From CF-162 sp040882565 (GTDB lineage Bacteria; Chloroflexota; Dehalococcoidia; SM23-28-2; RBG-16-64-32), in NCBI GenBank assembly GCA_040882565.1, contig JBBEAZ010000044.1, positions 1-64,000 on the forward strand: 64,000 nt of DNA, read 5' to 3'. The position numbers and the translations under genes are program-made. Positions 42,864 to 51,176 of the stretch are shown here, one piece after another. Positions within the stretch are counted from its first letter, which is position 1. Each line of letters begins with the position of its first letter. The notes under the pieces were generated by a model. It saw nothing but the letters and a program-made list of their open reading frames with translations, searched no databases and was not told where the DNA came from.

Positions 42864-44178
42864 CCGTCGACGTGACCGCCGCCGTTGGCGTGGGCGTGGC
42901 GGGCTTCGGCGTCGGCGGCGGCGTCTTCGGCTTCGGCGTCTTCGTCGGCGTTGAAGTTGGCGCAGCCGTCGGGACCGGCGTCGGCGCCGGGGTGGGGACG
43001 GCGGTCGGCGGCGGAGTGACAGGCGGCGGGCCGGGCGGCACCGGCGGCGGCGCAGGCTGCGCGGCGACGCCGTAGCGCGGCGTCATGAAGTTCCAGGTGA
43101 TCAGCGAGAGCCGCGCCCCGAAGGAGTAGCCGGCGAACTCGCTCGGCGCGTACTGCGAGAAGTACGAGATGGCGTACGACTTCTGTCCGCCGTCGGCGCC
43201 CGTGAACGTAACGATGCCGACGTCGTTGTTCACCCAGCCGTCGAAGTCCCAGTGATAGCCGATCTTGTGCCCGACGGTCGCCGTCCAGGGCAGGTACTTC
43301 GGCAGGATGTAGTCGACGTAGGCGTAGGTGTTTCGCAGGACGCCGACGGTGTAGTCGGACCACTCCGGGCTGAATAGCTCGCGGTACCAGAGGCGCGCCA
43401 GGATGTCGTTCGTCTCCAGGGGCGTCAGGATGTTGGAGCCTGAGCCTTCACCGCCGTAATACGGCACGTGGTCGAATTGGAAGGTCTTCATCCCCCAGCC
43501 GGCCATCAACTCGCGGGCGCGCTGCTCGCCGGTGTGGAAGTTGCCGAAGATGACTTCGAGAAAGTTCTTGACCTCCGGCGGATAGCTGCCACCGATGCCC
43601 TTGGTCACGCTGTACGAGACAGAGCCAGGGCTGGCGTTGCCCGCCTGGAACTGGTCGACGGCGGCGAGCAGCGCGAAGAAGTTGATCACGCAGCCTGTCT
43701 TGTGCACATCGTTGCCATTGACCGATATCGTCTCGTTCGTCATCAGGTCAGTGACGGCGAAGCCCACGTCAGTGCCGGTTTGCGCCTTGTACGAATCTAT
43801 CTCGGCTTGCAGGATATCGCGCAGCCCAAGCAACTCTTCGCCGGCGGTGTTCTCCGGGCGCGAGCCATGTGTGTCCGGGACAATCCCGCCGGGCTGGTCG
43901 CCACCGGCGGCCGGACTGGCGACCGGGCTTTCGGAAGGAGACGCTGTAGGTGACCACGTCGGCCTGGCGGTCGGCCGCTTAGTCGGCGTCGCGGTCGCGG
44001 TGGCCGTGGCGGTGTCCGAGCCGGGGGCGGAGGCCGGGGCGTCCTCATGCGCGACGAGCAGATACACCGTCGTCGCGATGGCAAGGCCGGCGATGACGGC
44101 AACGGGGATCGTCGCGCGGATGATCCAACGGCGGACACGGCGTCCCCGCGAGGTAGAGTTGGCGGCTGGTTCGGTCAT
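42853..44178 (-). CDS. Membrane-anchored class A beta-lactamase-fold protein, catalytically degenerate
   Basis: A 441-residue protein: N-terminal anchor helix (20-42), Ala/Thr/Pro linker (50-95), a globular domain (about 112-365), then a long Pro/Thr-rich tail. In the globular domain VNGNDVHKTGCVINFFALLA aligns with the beta-lactamase SxxK helix, but Ser is Cys163 and Lys is Asn166. A late HKIG resembles the KTG motif. It therefore keeps the fold but should not work as a normal serine hydrolase. A peptidoglycan- or ligand-binding role is possible. The low-complexity ends suit wall crossing. Confidence 0.75.
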   Translation of the reverse strand: MTEPAANSTSRGRRVRRWIIRATIPVAVIAGLAIATTVYLLVAHEDAPASAPGSDTATATATATPTKRPTARPTWSPTASPSESPVASPAAGGDQPGGIVPDTHGSRPENTAGEELLGLRDILQAEIDSYKAQTGTDVGFAVTDLMTNETISVNGNDVHKTGCVINFFALLAAVDQFQAGNASPGSVSYSVTKGIGGSYPPEVKNFLEVIFGNFHTGEQRARELMAGWGMKTFQFDHVPYYGGEGSGSNILTPLETNDILARLWYRELFSPEWSDYTVGVLRNTYAYVDYILPKYLPWTATVGHKIGYHWDFDGWVNNDVGIVTFTGADGGQKSYAISYFSQYAPSEFAGYSFGARLSLITWNFMTPRYGVAAQPAPPPVPPGPPPVTPPPTAVPTPAPTPVPTAAPTSTPTKTPKPKTPPPTPKPATPTPTAAVTSTASP

Positions 44179-44322
44179 CTAGTGTTCAATCGTTCTGAGT
44201 AGTCCTCTACACAATTAGCTGCTTAACCTGATAAACGCATGGCGGAGCTGATTCGATACCCGGCGGCGCGCGGGCTTCTCCACATTTTCCACTTTTCCAC
44301 ACCCTCGTGCTAGACTGGCCGC

Positions 44323-45768
44323 GTGGCCGCCTCGCTCGTGAAGGACCTCCAGTCCGCCATCGGCAAGAAGTACGTGCTCCACGCCCCGGAAGACCTCCTC
44401 GTCTACGAATATGACGCGACGATCGAGCGCGGGTTACCGGAAGCAGTCGTCCTTCCGCAAACAACCGAAGAGGTCGCGGCGGCCGTCCGGATCGCCCGGA
44501 GGTATGGCGTCCCTGTGACGGCTCGCGGGTCCGGCACGGGGCTCTCCGGCGGCGCGATACCCTGCGAAGGCGGCGTCGTCATCGTCACCGCGCGAATGGA
44601 CCGCATCATCAAGCTCGACGCGGAGAACCGACTCGCCGTCGTCCAACCCGGCGTCATCAACCTCGACATCTCGAAAGCAGCCGCTCCACACGGGCTCTAC
44701 TACGCGCCTGACCCGTCGAGCCAGAAGGCGTGCAGCATCGGCGGCAACGTCGCGCAGAACGCCGGCGGCCCTCACACCCTTCGCTACGGCTCGACCGTGA
44801 ACCACATCCTCGGCCTCGAAATCGTGACGCCCGACGGTGAGATCGTGACGGTCGGCGGCGAGACTATCGGCTTACCGGGCTATGACCTAACGGGTCTGGT
44901 CGTCGGGTCGGAGGGCACGCTAGCGATCGTCACAGAGATCGTTGTACGCCTGCTGCCGATAGCGCCGGCGACGATCACATTGCTGGCCATCTTCGACGAA
45001 GTGCTCGAGGCGTCGGAGGCGGTCTCGGCGATCATCGCCGCTGGTGTGCTACCGGCCGCGCTCGAAATGATCGACGACAAGACCATGCGGGCGGTGGAGC
45101 CCTTCGTGAACGCCGGCTACCCGCCGGACGCAGGCGCCGCCCTGCTGATCGAAGTCGAGGGCCTCGACGAGGAAACTCGCGAGCAGGCAGACTCCGTGCG
45201 CGCGACCTGTGAGGTCGCCGGCACCCGCGAGATCCGCATCGGCATGTCGCCCGAAGACCGCGAGCGGCTATGGGCGGGGCGCAAGGGCGCGCTGGGGGCG
45301 CTGGGACGCCTAGCACCTTCGTACTACATCCTCGACGGGGTAGTCCCGCGGACGCGGCTCCCGGCGGTGCTGGCAGGCGTTTATGAGGCCTGCGAGCGCT
45401 ACAATATGCCGGTCGCCAACGTCTTCCACGCGGGCGACGGCAATCTCCACCCGAACCTGATGTTCGACGACCGCGTGCCGGGGGCCTCCGAGCGCGTGCT
45501 CGAACTCGGCGAGGAGATCATGCGGCTGTGCGTAGACGCGGGTGGCACGATCACCGGCGAACACGGCGTCGGCTTCGAGAAGCGCAACTACATGTCGTGG
45601 ATCTTTTCGGACGATGACCTCGAAGTGATGGCCCGCGTGAAGCTCGCGTTCGGCGCAGCCGACTCCTTCAACCCCGGCAAGATGTTCCCGTCGTCCAAGG
45701 GTTGCGGCGAAGTCTCTTCACGGATGCGCTCGGCGATCGCCAAAGTCGGCGCAGACGCGTACGTTTAG
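44323..45768 (+). CDS. glcD: Glycolate oxidase subunit GlcD (FAD-linked)
   Basis: A 481-residue FAD-linked oxidase. PVTARGSGTGLSGGAIPCEGG is the PCMH-type FAD pyrophosphate site and the C-terminal domain has NVFHAGDGNLHPN and TGEHGVGFEKR, which bind metal and substrate. It oxidises glycolate (or D-lactate) to the 2-oxo acid. Start is GTG 44323. It is followed 4 bases later by glcE and then glcF, the three-subunit complex that passes electrons to the membrane. Confidence 0.95.
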   Translation: MAASLVKDLQSAIGKKYVLHAPEDLLVYEYDATIERGLPEAVVLPQTTEEVAAAVRIARRYGVPVTARGSGTGLSGGAIPCEGGVVIVTARMDRIIKLDAENRLAVVQPGVINLDISKAAAPHGLYYAPDPSSQKACSIGGNVAQNAGGPHTLRYGSTVNHILGLEIVTPDGEIVTVGGETIGLPGYDLTGLVVGSEGTLAIVTEIVVRLLPIAPATITLLAIFDEVLEASEAVSAIIAAGVLPAALEMIDDKTMRAVEPFVNAGYPPDAGAALLIEVEGLDEETREQADSVRATCEVAGTREIRIGMSPEDRERLWAGRKGALGALGRLAPSYYILDGVVPRTRLPAVLAGVYEACERYNMPVANVFHAGDGNLHPNLMFDDRVPGASERVLELGEEIMRLCVDAGGTITGEHGVGFEKRNYMSWIFSDDDLEVMARVKLAFGAADSFNPGKMFPSSKGCGEVSSRMRSAIAKVGADAYV

Positions 45769-45772
45769 CGCG

Positions 45773-46975
45773 ATGGTCCGACAGGCGTCCCTGCGATCCG
45801 ACCTCGAATCCATCACCGGCGTCGAAAACACTCGCTCGGGCAGCGAGGATATCGCGGTCGACGGCCTGACGCCGGAGGCAGTCGCGCGGCCGACAACCGT
45901 CGAATCGGCAGCCGAGATCATCCGCTACGCCAACGCGCACGACCTCGCGATCATCCCGCTCGGCGGGCGCTGTCACCGTTCGCTGGGAAACGTCCCGTCG
46001 CGCTATGACATCGCCCTCGACACGACGGCGCTGAGCGCGATCGTCGAGTACGAGCCGGAGGATCTCACGATCACCTGCCAGGCGGGGATCACCCTGGGCG
46101 CATTGCGGGCGGCGACGGGAGCGGCCGGACAGATGGTGCCGTTCGACCCTAGCATCCCGGACGCCGCGACGGTCGGCGGCGTGCTGGCGGCCGATGTCTG
46201 GGGACCGGCGCGTATGTCACTGGGCGCACCGCGCGATTTCACTATCGGACTGAGGGTGATCACCGGCGACGGCGTCGTCACGCGCGCTGGAGGACGCGTG
46301 GTCAAGAACGTCGCCGGATACGACCTCTGCAAGCTGTACATCGGCTCCCTGGGAACACTCGCCGTCATCACGGAGGCGTCATTCAAAGTACAGCCCTTGC
46401 CGAAAGAGGCGCGCGCGTCCGCGTTCGAGTTCGCTTCTGCCTCCGATGCCTGCCGCGTGCCGAACGAGGCACTGATGCACGCCCTGGCGATGCGTTCCGC
46501 CGCCGTCACAAGGACGGGCGAACGATGGCTACTCTCGATCGTGATCGGTGGCGCGCCTTCGGCGGTGGAGCGGTCAGCGCGGGAGATCGCGGCGCTGGCC
46601 AGCGATGCGGGCGGCGAGGAGCCGGCTGAACCCGTCCCGGCGTTGGAGCAGCTGGTCGCCTGTCGCTTATCCATGCTGCCATCGGAATTACCAGCGCAGC
46701 TCGAGACGCTAGCTTCAAAGCTCGGAGCGTATGCATCGCTTGTCGCCTACCCAACCCTCGGCGCAATCCGCGCCGGATTGCTGGACGCCGGCGCGCTCGA
46801 ACGCGCGTCACTACCCGGCGTCGCCCGCGTCATTGAGGCGGCACCACCCGAGGCAAAGCGAGGGATCGATGTCTTCGGCGAGCCCCCGGCGTCATTGCCG
46901 TTGATGCAGGCGGCGAAGGAGCAGTTCGATCCGAAAGCCGTGCTCAGCCCGGGCCGATTCGTGGACCGCCTGTGA
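45773..46975 (+). CDS. glcE: Glycolate oxidase subunit GlcE (FAD-binding)
   Basis: A 400-residue protein with the FAD-binding half of the family: AIIPLGGRCHRSLGN, VGGVLAADVWGPARMSLGAPRDF and GGRVVKNVAGYDLCKLYIGSLG. The catalytic cap is reduced, as is usual for GlcE. It overlaps the GTG of glcF by 4 bases (GTGA). Forms the GlcDEF complex. Confidence 0.93.
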   Translation: MVRQASLRSDLESITGVENTRSGSEDIAVDGLTPEAVARPTTVESAAEIIRYANAHDLAIIPLGGRCHRSLGNVPSRYDIALDTTALSAIVEYEPEDLTITCQAGITLGALRAATGAAGQMVPFDPSIPDAATVGGVLAADVWGPARMSLGAPRDFTIGLRVITGDGVVTRAGGRVVKNVAGYDLCKLYIGSLGTLAVITEASFKVQPLPKEARASAFEFASASDACRVPNEALMHALAMRSAAVTRTGERWLLSIVIGGAPSAVERSAREIAALASDAGGEEPAEPVPALEQLVACRLSMLPSELPAQLETLASKLGAYASLVAYPTLGAIRAGLLDAGALERASLPGVARVIEAAPPEAKRGIDVFGEPPASLPLMQAAKEQFDPKAVLSPGRFVDRL

Positions 46976-48237
46976 CAGACAGACGGCGGCCGTTTGCCCC
47001 GGCGGACGTAGACCTCTCGCAGTGCGTCCGCTGCGGCCTGTGCCTTCAGCACTGCCCGACTTATGTCGAAACGCGCCTCGAGACGGAGTCACCGCGCGGG
47101 CGCCTGTACCTGATCCGCGCGCTCACCGACGGCACGATCGAACCCACCGCTAATGCGCTGGGGCACCTCGACCAGTGCCTCCAATGCCGCAACTGCGAAG
47201 CGGTCTGCCCATCCGGCGTCCCCTACGGGCGGATCATGGAACACGCGCGCGCCGACGCTATCGATCGCGGCGCGGCACCGCTCTCCTGGCGCCTGCGGTC
47301 GCTCTTCTTGCGCGAGGTAATCGCGAAGCCCGGGCGTCTGCGCCTGTTCGGCACGGCGATGCGAACCAGCGAGCGGCTCGGCCTGCGAGCGGTCGCCGAG
47401 CGCTTACCAGGAATCGGCCCGCGGGCTCAACTCGCGCCAAGGATGACCGGCAGGCCATTCACGGCCACCGGGCTGGTAGCGGAGCCGGAAGGCATCGCGA
47501 AATCCAGCGTGGCGATGCTGAGCGGATGCATCATGCCGCTCGCCTTCGGGAACACGCACCGCGCGACCGTCCGCGTGCTGGCGCGCAACGGCTGCCGCGT
47601 TAGCGTCCCGGAAGCGCAGGTCTGCTGCGGGGCGCTGCACGCGCACAACGGCGACCTGCGGACCGCCCGTTCGCTCGCCCGGCGCAACATCGATGCGTTC
47701 CTCGCCGAGGGCCCGGACGCGATCGTGGTCAACTCGGCCGGTTGCGGCGCAGCGATGAAAGAATACGGCCAACTGCTCAGCGACGACGCGAAGTACAGCG
47801 CTACTGCGGAGGAGTTCTCACGCCTCGTCAAGGACGTGCACGAATTCCTCGTCGCGCTGCCGTTCGAGCCGCCGATGGGCACCCTCGATGCCGTGGTGAC
47901 GTACCAGGATTCATGCCACCTGGCACACGCGCAACGGATCAGCGCCGCGCCGCGGCAGGTGCTCGCCTCAATCCCAGGCGTACGCCTAGAGGAGATGGAG
48001 CACCCAGACCGCTGCTGCGGAGCGGCCGGAGTCTACTCGCTGACCCAACCGGAGATGGCTCTCCGGTTGCTGAAGGACAAGATGCTTGACGTCGTAGCGA
48101 CTGGCGCATCGGTCGTGGCCACCGCGAACCCCGGGTGCATGTCGCAACTGGAAGCCGGCATCCGGAAGTCCCGAACGTCGATGCGGGTACGCCACATCAT
48201 CGAGTTGCTCGACGAAGCCTATCGGGCCCGCGCGTAA
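46972..48237 (+). CDS. glcF: Glycolate oxidase iron-sulfur subunit GlcF
   Basis: A 421-residue protein with two 4Fe-4S motifs, CVRCGLCLQHCPTY and CLQCRNCEAVCPSGVPYG, then two Cys-Cys-Gly domains (VCCGALHAHNGD near 220 and RCCGAAGVYSL near 345). It carries electrons from GlcD/GlcE to the quinone pool. Start is GTG, coupled to glcE. It ends the operon; 245 bases follow before the ECF sigma gene. Confidence 0.95.
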   Translation: MTDRRRPFAPADVDLSQCVRCGLCLQHCPTYVETRLETESPRGRLYLIRALTDGTIEPTANALGHLDQCLQCRNCEAVCPSGVPYGRIMEHARADAIDRGAAPLSWRLRSLFLREVIAKPGRLRLFGTAMRTSERLGLRAVAERLPGIGPRAQLAPRMTGRPFTATGLVAEPEGIAKSSVAMLSGCIMPLAFGNTHRATVRVLARNGCRVSVPEAQVCCGALHAHNGDLRTARSLARRNIDAFLAEGPDAIVVNSAGCGAAMKEYGQLLSDDAKYSATAEEFSRLVKDVHEFLVALPFEPPMGTLDAVVTYQDSCHLAHAQRISAAPRQVLASIPGVRLEEMEHPDRCCGAAGVYSLTQPEMALRLLKDKMLDVVATGASVVATANPGCMSQLEAGIRKSRTSMRVRHIIELLDEAYRARA

Positions 48238-48399
48238 ATTCACTCCCTGTTTACCCCTCGATTCCCCCGGTTAACTGAGAATCAACGCCCTCCCTGCAAT
48301 ACTGGGGCTTGGCCAAAAAGTTATGGCGCCGACACCGCTGCCGGCAAGTCATGAACAAGCCAAGAGTTCAGAAGGAAGCGAAATTTGGTTAACACGAGG

Positions 48400-48425
48400 T
48401 GTAACGGGACCGGGATCGGGACGTC
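48400..48425 (+). promoter_or_regulatory. Sigma-X-like promoter of the ECF sigma gene
   Basis: TGTAAC (48400-48405), exactly 16 bases, CGTC (48422-48425). It lies 58 bases before the sigma ATG. The same element is found before four other operons here, so the sigma factor may activate its own gene. Confidence 0.65.
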
Positions 48426-48482
48426 TATTCTTTGTCCCAATCACGGGATATTCGTGAAACCATATCGCAAAAGTGAGGATCT

Positions 48483-49109
48483 ATGACAACCGCACGAGTC
48501 GCCATCGGGACCACAAGCAAGGCGCAGGACCGCGCCACGACCCGCGAAGAGACGAAACCACTGGTTGCGATGCCCGCCGAATCAGTAGCGCCGAGCATCG
48601 GCGAGTTCACCGAACTCTACAACGACTATTTCCCGAAGGTGTTCGCGTACGTCTACGGCAGGGTGCAGGATAAGGAAGTATCCCTGGACATCGTGTCCGA
48701 CGTCTTCGAGAAGGCCTTCGTGAAGGTCCAGTCTCTGCGCTCTCGTGATTCGTTTGGTTCCTGGCTCTTCACGATCGCGCGGAACGAAGTCTCCTCGCAC
48801 TGGCGAAAAGAGAAGCCGGCAGCGAGAGCGGCGCAGGAAGCAGCGATTGAGAACGAGCTGCACCACCAGCCCAAGAGCCCGGAAGAAACCCTGCTCCACA
48901 AGGAGCGCCTGGCGTTCCTCTCCAGCCTCGTCGGCCAGCTGCCGAAGCGAGAACAAGAGATCATCGCCCTCAAGTTTGACGCTGAGCTGACAAACCGCGA
49001 GATAGCAAACGTCCTCAGCACCAGCGAAGTGAACGTCCGCGTCACGATATTTCGCGCGCTCCGGAAGCTGCGCGACCGGATGCAGAGCGTCGGCGACAAC
49101 CTGAGATGA
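48483..49109 (+). CDS. ECF-type RNA polymerase sigma factor
   Basis: A 208-residue sigma-70-family protein of the extracytoplasmic type: region 2 is FTELYNDYFPKVFAYVYGRV and DIVSDVFEKAFVKV with SWLFTIARNEVSSHWR; region 4 is LPKREQEIIALKFDAELTNREIA with an HTH (NVLSTSEVNVRVTIFRALRKLR). Regions 1.1 and 3 are missing, as expected. A 38-residue N-terminal extension precedes region 2. The ATG follows GAGGA. Its stop overlaps the next gene (ATGA), the usual arrangement for a sigma factor and its regulator. The shared promoter element suggests it controls surface genes here. Confidence 0.93.
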   Translation: MTTARVAIGTTSKAQDRATTREETKPLVAMPAESVAPSIGEFTELYNDYFPKVFAYVYGRVQDKEVSLDIVSDVFEKAFVKVQSLRSRDSFGSWLFTIARNEVSSHWRKEKPAARAAQEAAIENELHHQPKSPEETLLHKERLAFLSSLVGQLPKREQEIIALKFDAELTNREIANVLSTSEVNVRVTIFRALRKLRDRMQSVGDNLR

Positions 49110-49828
49110 CCGAAGATGAGCGAGCCGATTGGCTCGCTCGCGCGATCGATGACATCCTTCGCGGCGCCGAGCCCCCGACGACCCCGGCCGATCTTGACGG
49201 CCCGGAACTAGAATCCTTGCTGCGGATCGCGCAGCGACGACTCGACGACTCCCGCTCGATACAAGAGGAAGCCAAGGAATACGAGGCTGCCCTCTGGGAG
49301 CGGCTGGTGGGCCGCCTCGAATCGGTCCCTTCGGCTGACACTCCCTCTGAGCCGCAGAGCGACGCCCCTGACTTACCGGACGCCGCCGCCGACGGTGCTC
49401 TCCGCGACACGATCGCCGACCGCATAAACACGGCGCGAGAGATTTTCGGGATGGCAGGCCAACACAAGGACGAGGTCTGGGACCGGATCAAGTCCAGGCT
49501 CGGTGAAGATGCGCCGAAAACACACTGGCTACCCGGTTCACCCAGGGACAAGTCGAGGGCAGGCAAGGATGCGGCCGGTCGGATCGCCCCCGATACCGAA
49601 GACCGTTGGACGAAGGAAGACCTGGCGCGGCGCACGCTCGCGCGAATGGCCGAGATCGCCGCTGACCCGTCACACGCGAAGGTGCGCCGCCGAATGCGCG
49701 GCGACATCGGCAACGCGCAGGCGGCACAGGAAGTGGCGATGCCGTCCTCCTGGCTCCGGAGTAGATGGCGGCAACTGGCCAGTGTCGTGGCGGGCTGGCG
49801 CTTCATCCCGCGGCGGTCGCACCGCTAG
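49106..49828 (+). CDS. Sigma-factor-coupled protein, possible soluble anti-sigma
   Basis: A 240-residue hydrophilic protein, not recognised as a named family. It starts with MTEDERADWLARAIDDILRG and is rich in Asp, Glu and Arg in its first 150 residues. No Zn-binding HxxxCxxC motif and no membrane helix are visible, unlike most ECF anti-sigma factors. The 4-base overlap with the sigma gene suggests coupled translation and a direct partner role. Anti-sigma function is inferred from position only. Confidence 0.6.
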   Translation: MTEDERADWLARAIDDILRGAEPPTTPADLDGPELESLLRIAQRRLDDSRSIQEEAKEYEAALWERLVGRLESVPSADTPSEPQSDAPDLPDAAADGALRDTIADRINTAREIFGMAGQHKDEVWDRIKSRLGEDAPKTHWLPGSPRDKSRAGKDAAGRIAPDTEDRWTKEDLARRTLARMAEIAADPSHAKVRRRMRGDIGNAQAAQEVAMPSSWLRSRWRQLASVVAGWRFIPRRSHR

Positions 49829-49966
49829 GGTCGGCGGGGTCAGCAGCCCATCCGGCCGTTGAAGCACCGTGGTTCGTCGCCAGGCACCCCGATGTCTACG
49901 AGACCGAGGGTGCGCTGAAAGCAGTAGTCGACGTACGAACGTAACCTTCGTCAGCACATACAAAAG

Positions 49967-49994
49967 AGAGGGCCCGGATTATAGCGGGCCCTCT
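49967..49994 (+). terminator. Strong hairpin between the sigma operon and the XRE genes
   Basis: A 10-bp GC-rich stem AGAGGGCCCG (49967-49976) / CGGGCCCTCT (49985-49994) with an 8-nt loop. It sits between two convergent units and has A-rich sequence on one side (ACAAAAG) and TTGTCGTTGG on the other, so it may stop transcription from both sides. Confidence 0.65.
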
Positions 49995-50016
49995 TGTCGT
50001 TGGCGCCTTCCCAGGT

Positions 50017-50196
50017 CTACTCGAGTTCGTCCTTGGCGCGACGCTCGCGCAGCATCTCGAAGAGGAGGTTCTCAACGACCATCAGCAGGAGGAGCACCTG
50101 GCGCTGCTGTCGTCGCGACATGCGCGCCAGCATCTGGAGCAGCTCGGGGTCAATCTTCTCCGCCAGGGCGCCGCGATCTTCGGAGAACTCGGCCAT
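50017..50196 (-). CDS. 59-residue protein made only of the XRE-partner C-terminal module
   Basis: A short ORF, ATG 50196 and stop TAG 50017-50019, 3 bases after the stop of the XRE gene before it. It reads MAEFSEDRGALAEKIDPELL, then QMLARMSRRQQRQVLLLLMV, and has no HTH. The core DPELLQMLARMSRRQQRQVLL matches the C-terminal part of both neighbouring XRE proteins (DPELLRFLARFPREQQTYLL and DSELLHYLAGLAREKQRRLL). It could bind the same partner or form mixed dimers with the XRE proteins. Confidence 0.75.
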   Translation of the reverse strand: MAEFSEDRGALAEKIDPELLQMLARMSRRQQRQVLLLLMVVENLLFEMLRERRAKDELE

Positions 50197-50199
50197 CAG

Positions 50200-50649
50200 C
50201 TATAGCGGTACCTTGGTGAGGGCAGCTGGCGTAGCCGCTTCCGCCGCCGGATCTGCGTCAGCCTTCAGAGCAGACCAGGCGGCGCCGGCCTCTTCGCCGT
50301 TAGCGAGGACCTGCTCGATGCCCTGTAGGAGCGAGAGCAGTCTTCGCTGCTTCTCACGCGCAAGGCCGGCGAGGTAGTGCAACAACTCGCTGTCGATCGT
50401 CGACTCGTAGCGCTCGTACACTTCGCGGAGGGCCCGCACCGTCGGATAACCCGCCGCCTCGAAGAGGTCGTCCGGATCAATGCTCATCGCTTGAGCGACG
50501 CGCAGGAGCACCGCGGCCGAAGGGTTCTTCACTTCCCCGTTCTCCAGCTGCGAGAGGTAGCCCTGGCTCACGGACGAACCCTGGGCAAGTTGCCCCTGCG
50601 TTAGTCCGCACTTGTCGCGTAGGTTGCGAATCCTGTCACCAAGTTTCAT
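50200..50649 (-). CDS. XRE-family transcription regulator (copy 2)
   Basis: A 149-residue protein starting at ATG 50649 with AGAGGA upstream. The HTH is RNLRDKCGLTQGQLAQGSSVSQGYLSQLENG (residues about 7-38), almost identical in layout to the neighbouring XRE protein. From about residue 80 the module DSELLHYLAGLAREKQRRLLSLL follows. A palindrome that covers its own promoter suggests autoregulation. The next gene is the 59-residue orphan module. Confidence 0.85.
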   Translation of the reverse strand: MKLGDRIRNLRDKCGLTQGQLAQGSSVSQGYLSQLENGEVKNPSAAVLLRVAQAMSIDPDDLFEAAGYPTVRALREVYERYESTIDSELLHYLAGLAREKQRRLLSLLQGIEQVLANGEEAGAAWSALKADADPAAEAATPAALTKVPL

Positions 50650-50681
50650 GACTTTCCTCTCTTCGCCGGAGCGATTGTCAG

Positions 50682-50703
50682 TTGACAGCGTCGTGCCTGT
50701 CAA
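50682..50703. promoter_or_regulatory. Palindromic operator over the XRE copy 2 promoter
   Basis: TTGACAG N8 CTGTCAA (50682-50688 and 50697-50703). An overlapping second palindrome, TGTCA GT TGACA (50676-50687), shares the left arm, giving three half sites. On the minus strand the outer arm is a TTGACA -35 and GACAAT lies 18 bases on, so binding would block transcription of the XRE gene 33 bases downstream. Confidence 0.6.
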
Positions 50704-50768
50704 CAGCCGCCACTACGGCCTGTAATTTTTCGGTTGGCATTCAACATGCGCGGCATGCTGGGGCTCCG

Positions 50769-51167
50769 TCAGCCCTTTGCCGCTACGCGGCTGGTGGGAG
50801 GAACTGAGCGTGAGCCACCATGCTTGCCCTGCTGCTGGTCGAGTCCTTGCAAGAGTCGCAGAAGGTAAGTCTGTTGCTCGCGCGGGAAGCGGGCGAGGAA
50901 TCGCAGGAGCTCAGGGTCCACAGTCACGGAATACTCGACTTGTCCACCGTTGGTGCCACTGTCGTAGCCTGCGGCCTGCATGAGGACGCGCGGGTCAATG
51001 TTGAGCGCCTGGGCGAGGCGGAAGATTACCGCCGCGCTGGGGTTCTGCACTTCGTCGTTCTCGAGTTGGGAAAGGTAGCCCTGGCTGAGGCCGCCCTGCG
51101 CGGAAAGTTGCGCCTGGCTCATCGCCAGCTCTTCCCTTAGCTGTCTGATCTTCTTGCCGAGTGCCAT
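50769..51167 (-). CDS. XRE-family transcription regulator (copy 1), end of pilus operon
   Basis: A 132-residue protein. The HTH LREELAMSQAQLSAQGGLSQGYLSQLEND is followed by PSAAVIFRLAQALNIDPRVLMQAAGYD and then the shared module DPELLRFLARFPREQQTYLLRLLQGL. It starts 9 bases after the tadC stop, so it is probably transcribed with the cpaB-to-tadC pilus genes and may feed back on them. Confidence 0.85.
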   Translation of the reverse strand: MALGKKIRQLREELAMSQAQLSAQGGLSQGYLSQLENDEVQNPSAAVIFRLAQALNIDPRVLMQAAGYDSGTNGGQVEYSVTVDPELLRFLARFPREQQTYLLRLLQGLDQQQGKHGGSRSVPPTSRVAAKG

Positions 51168-51176
51168 AGGGGGTTC

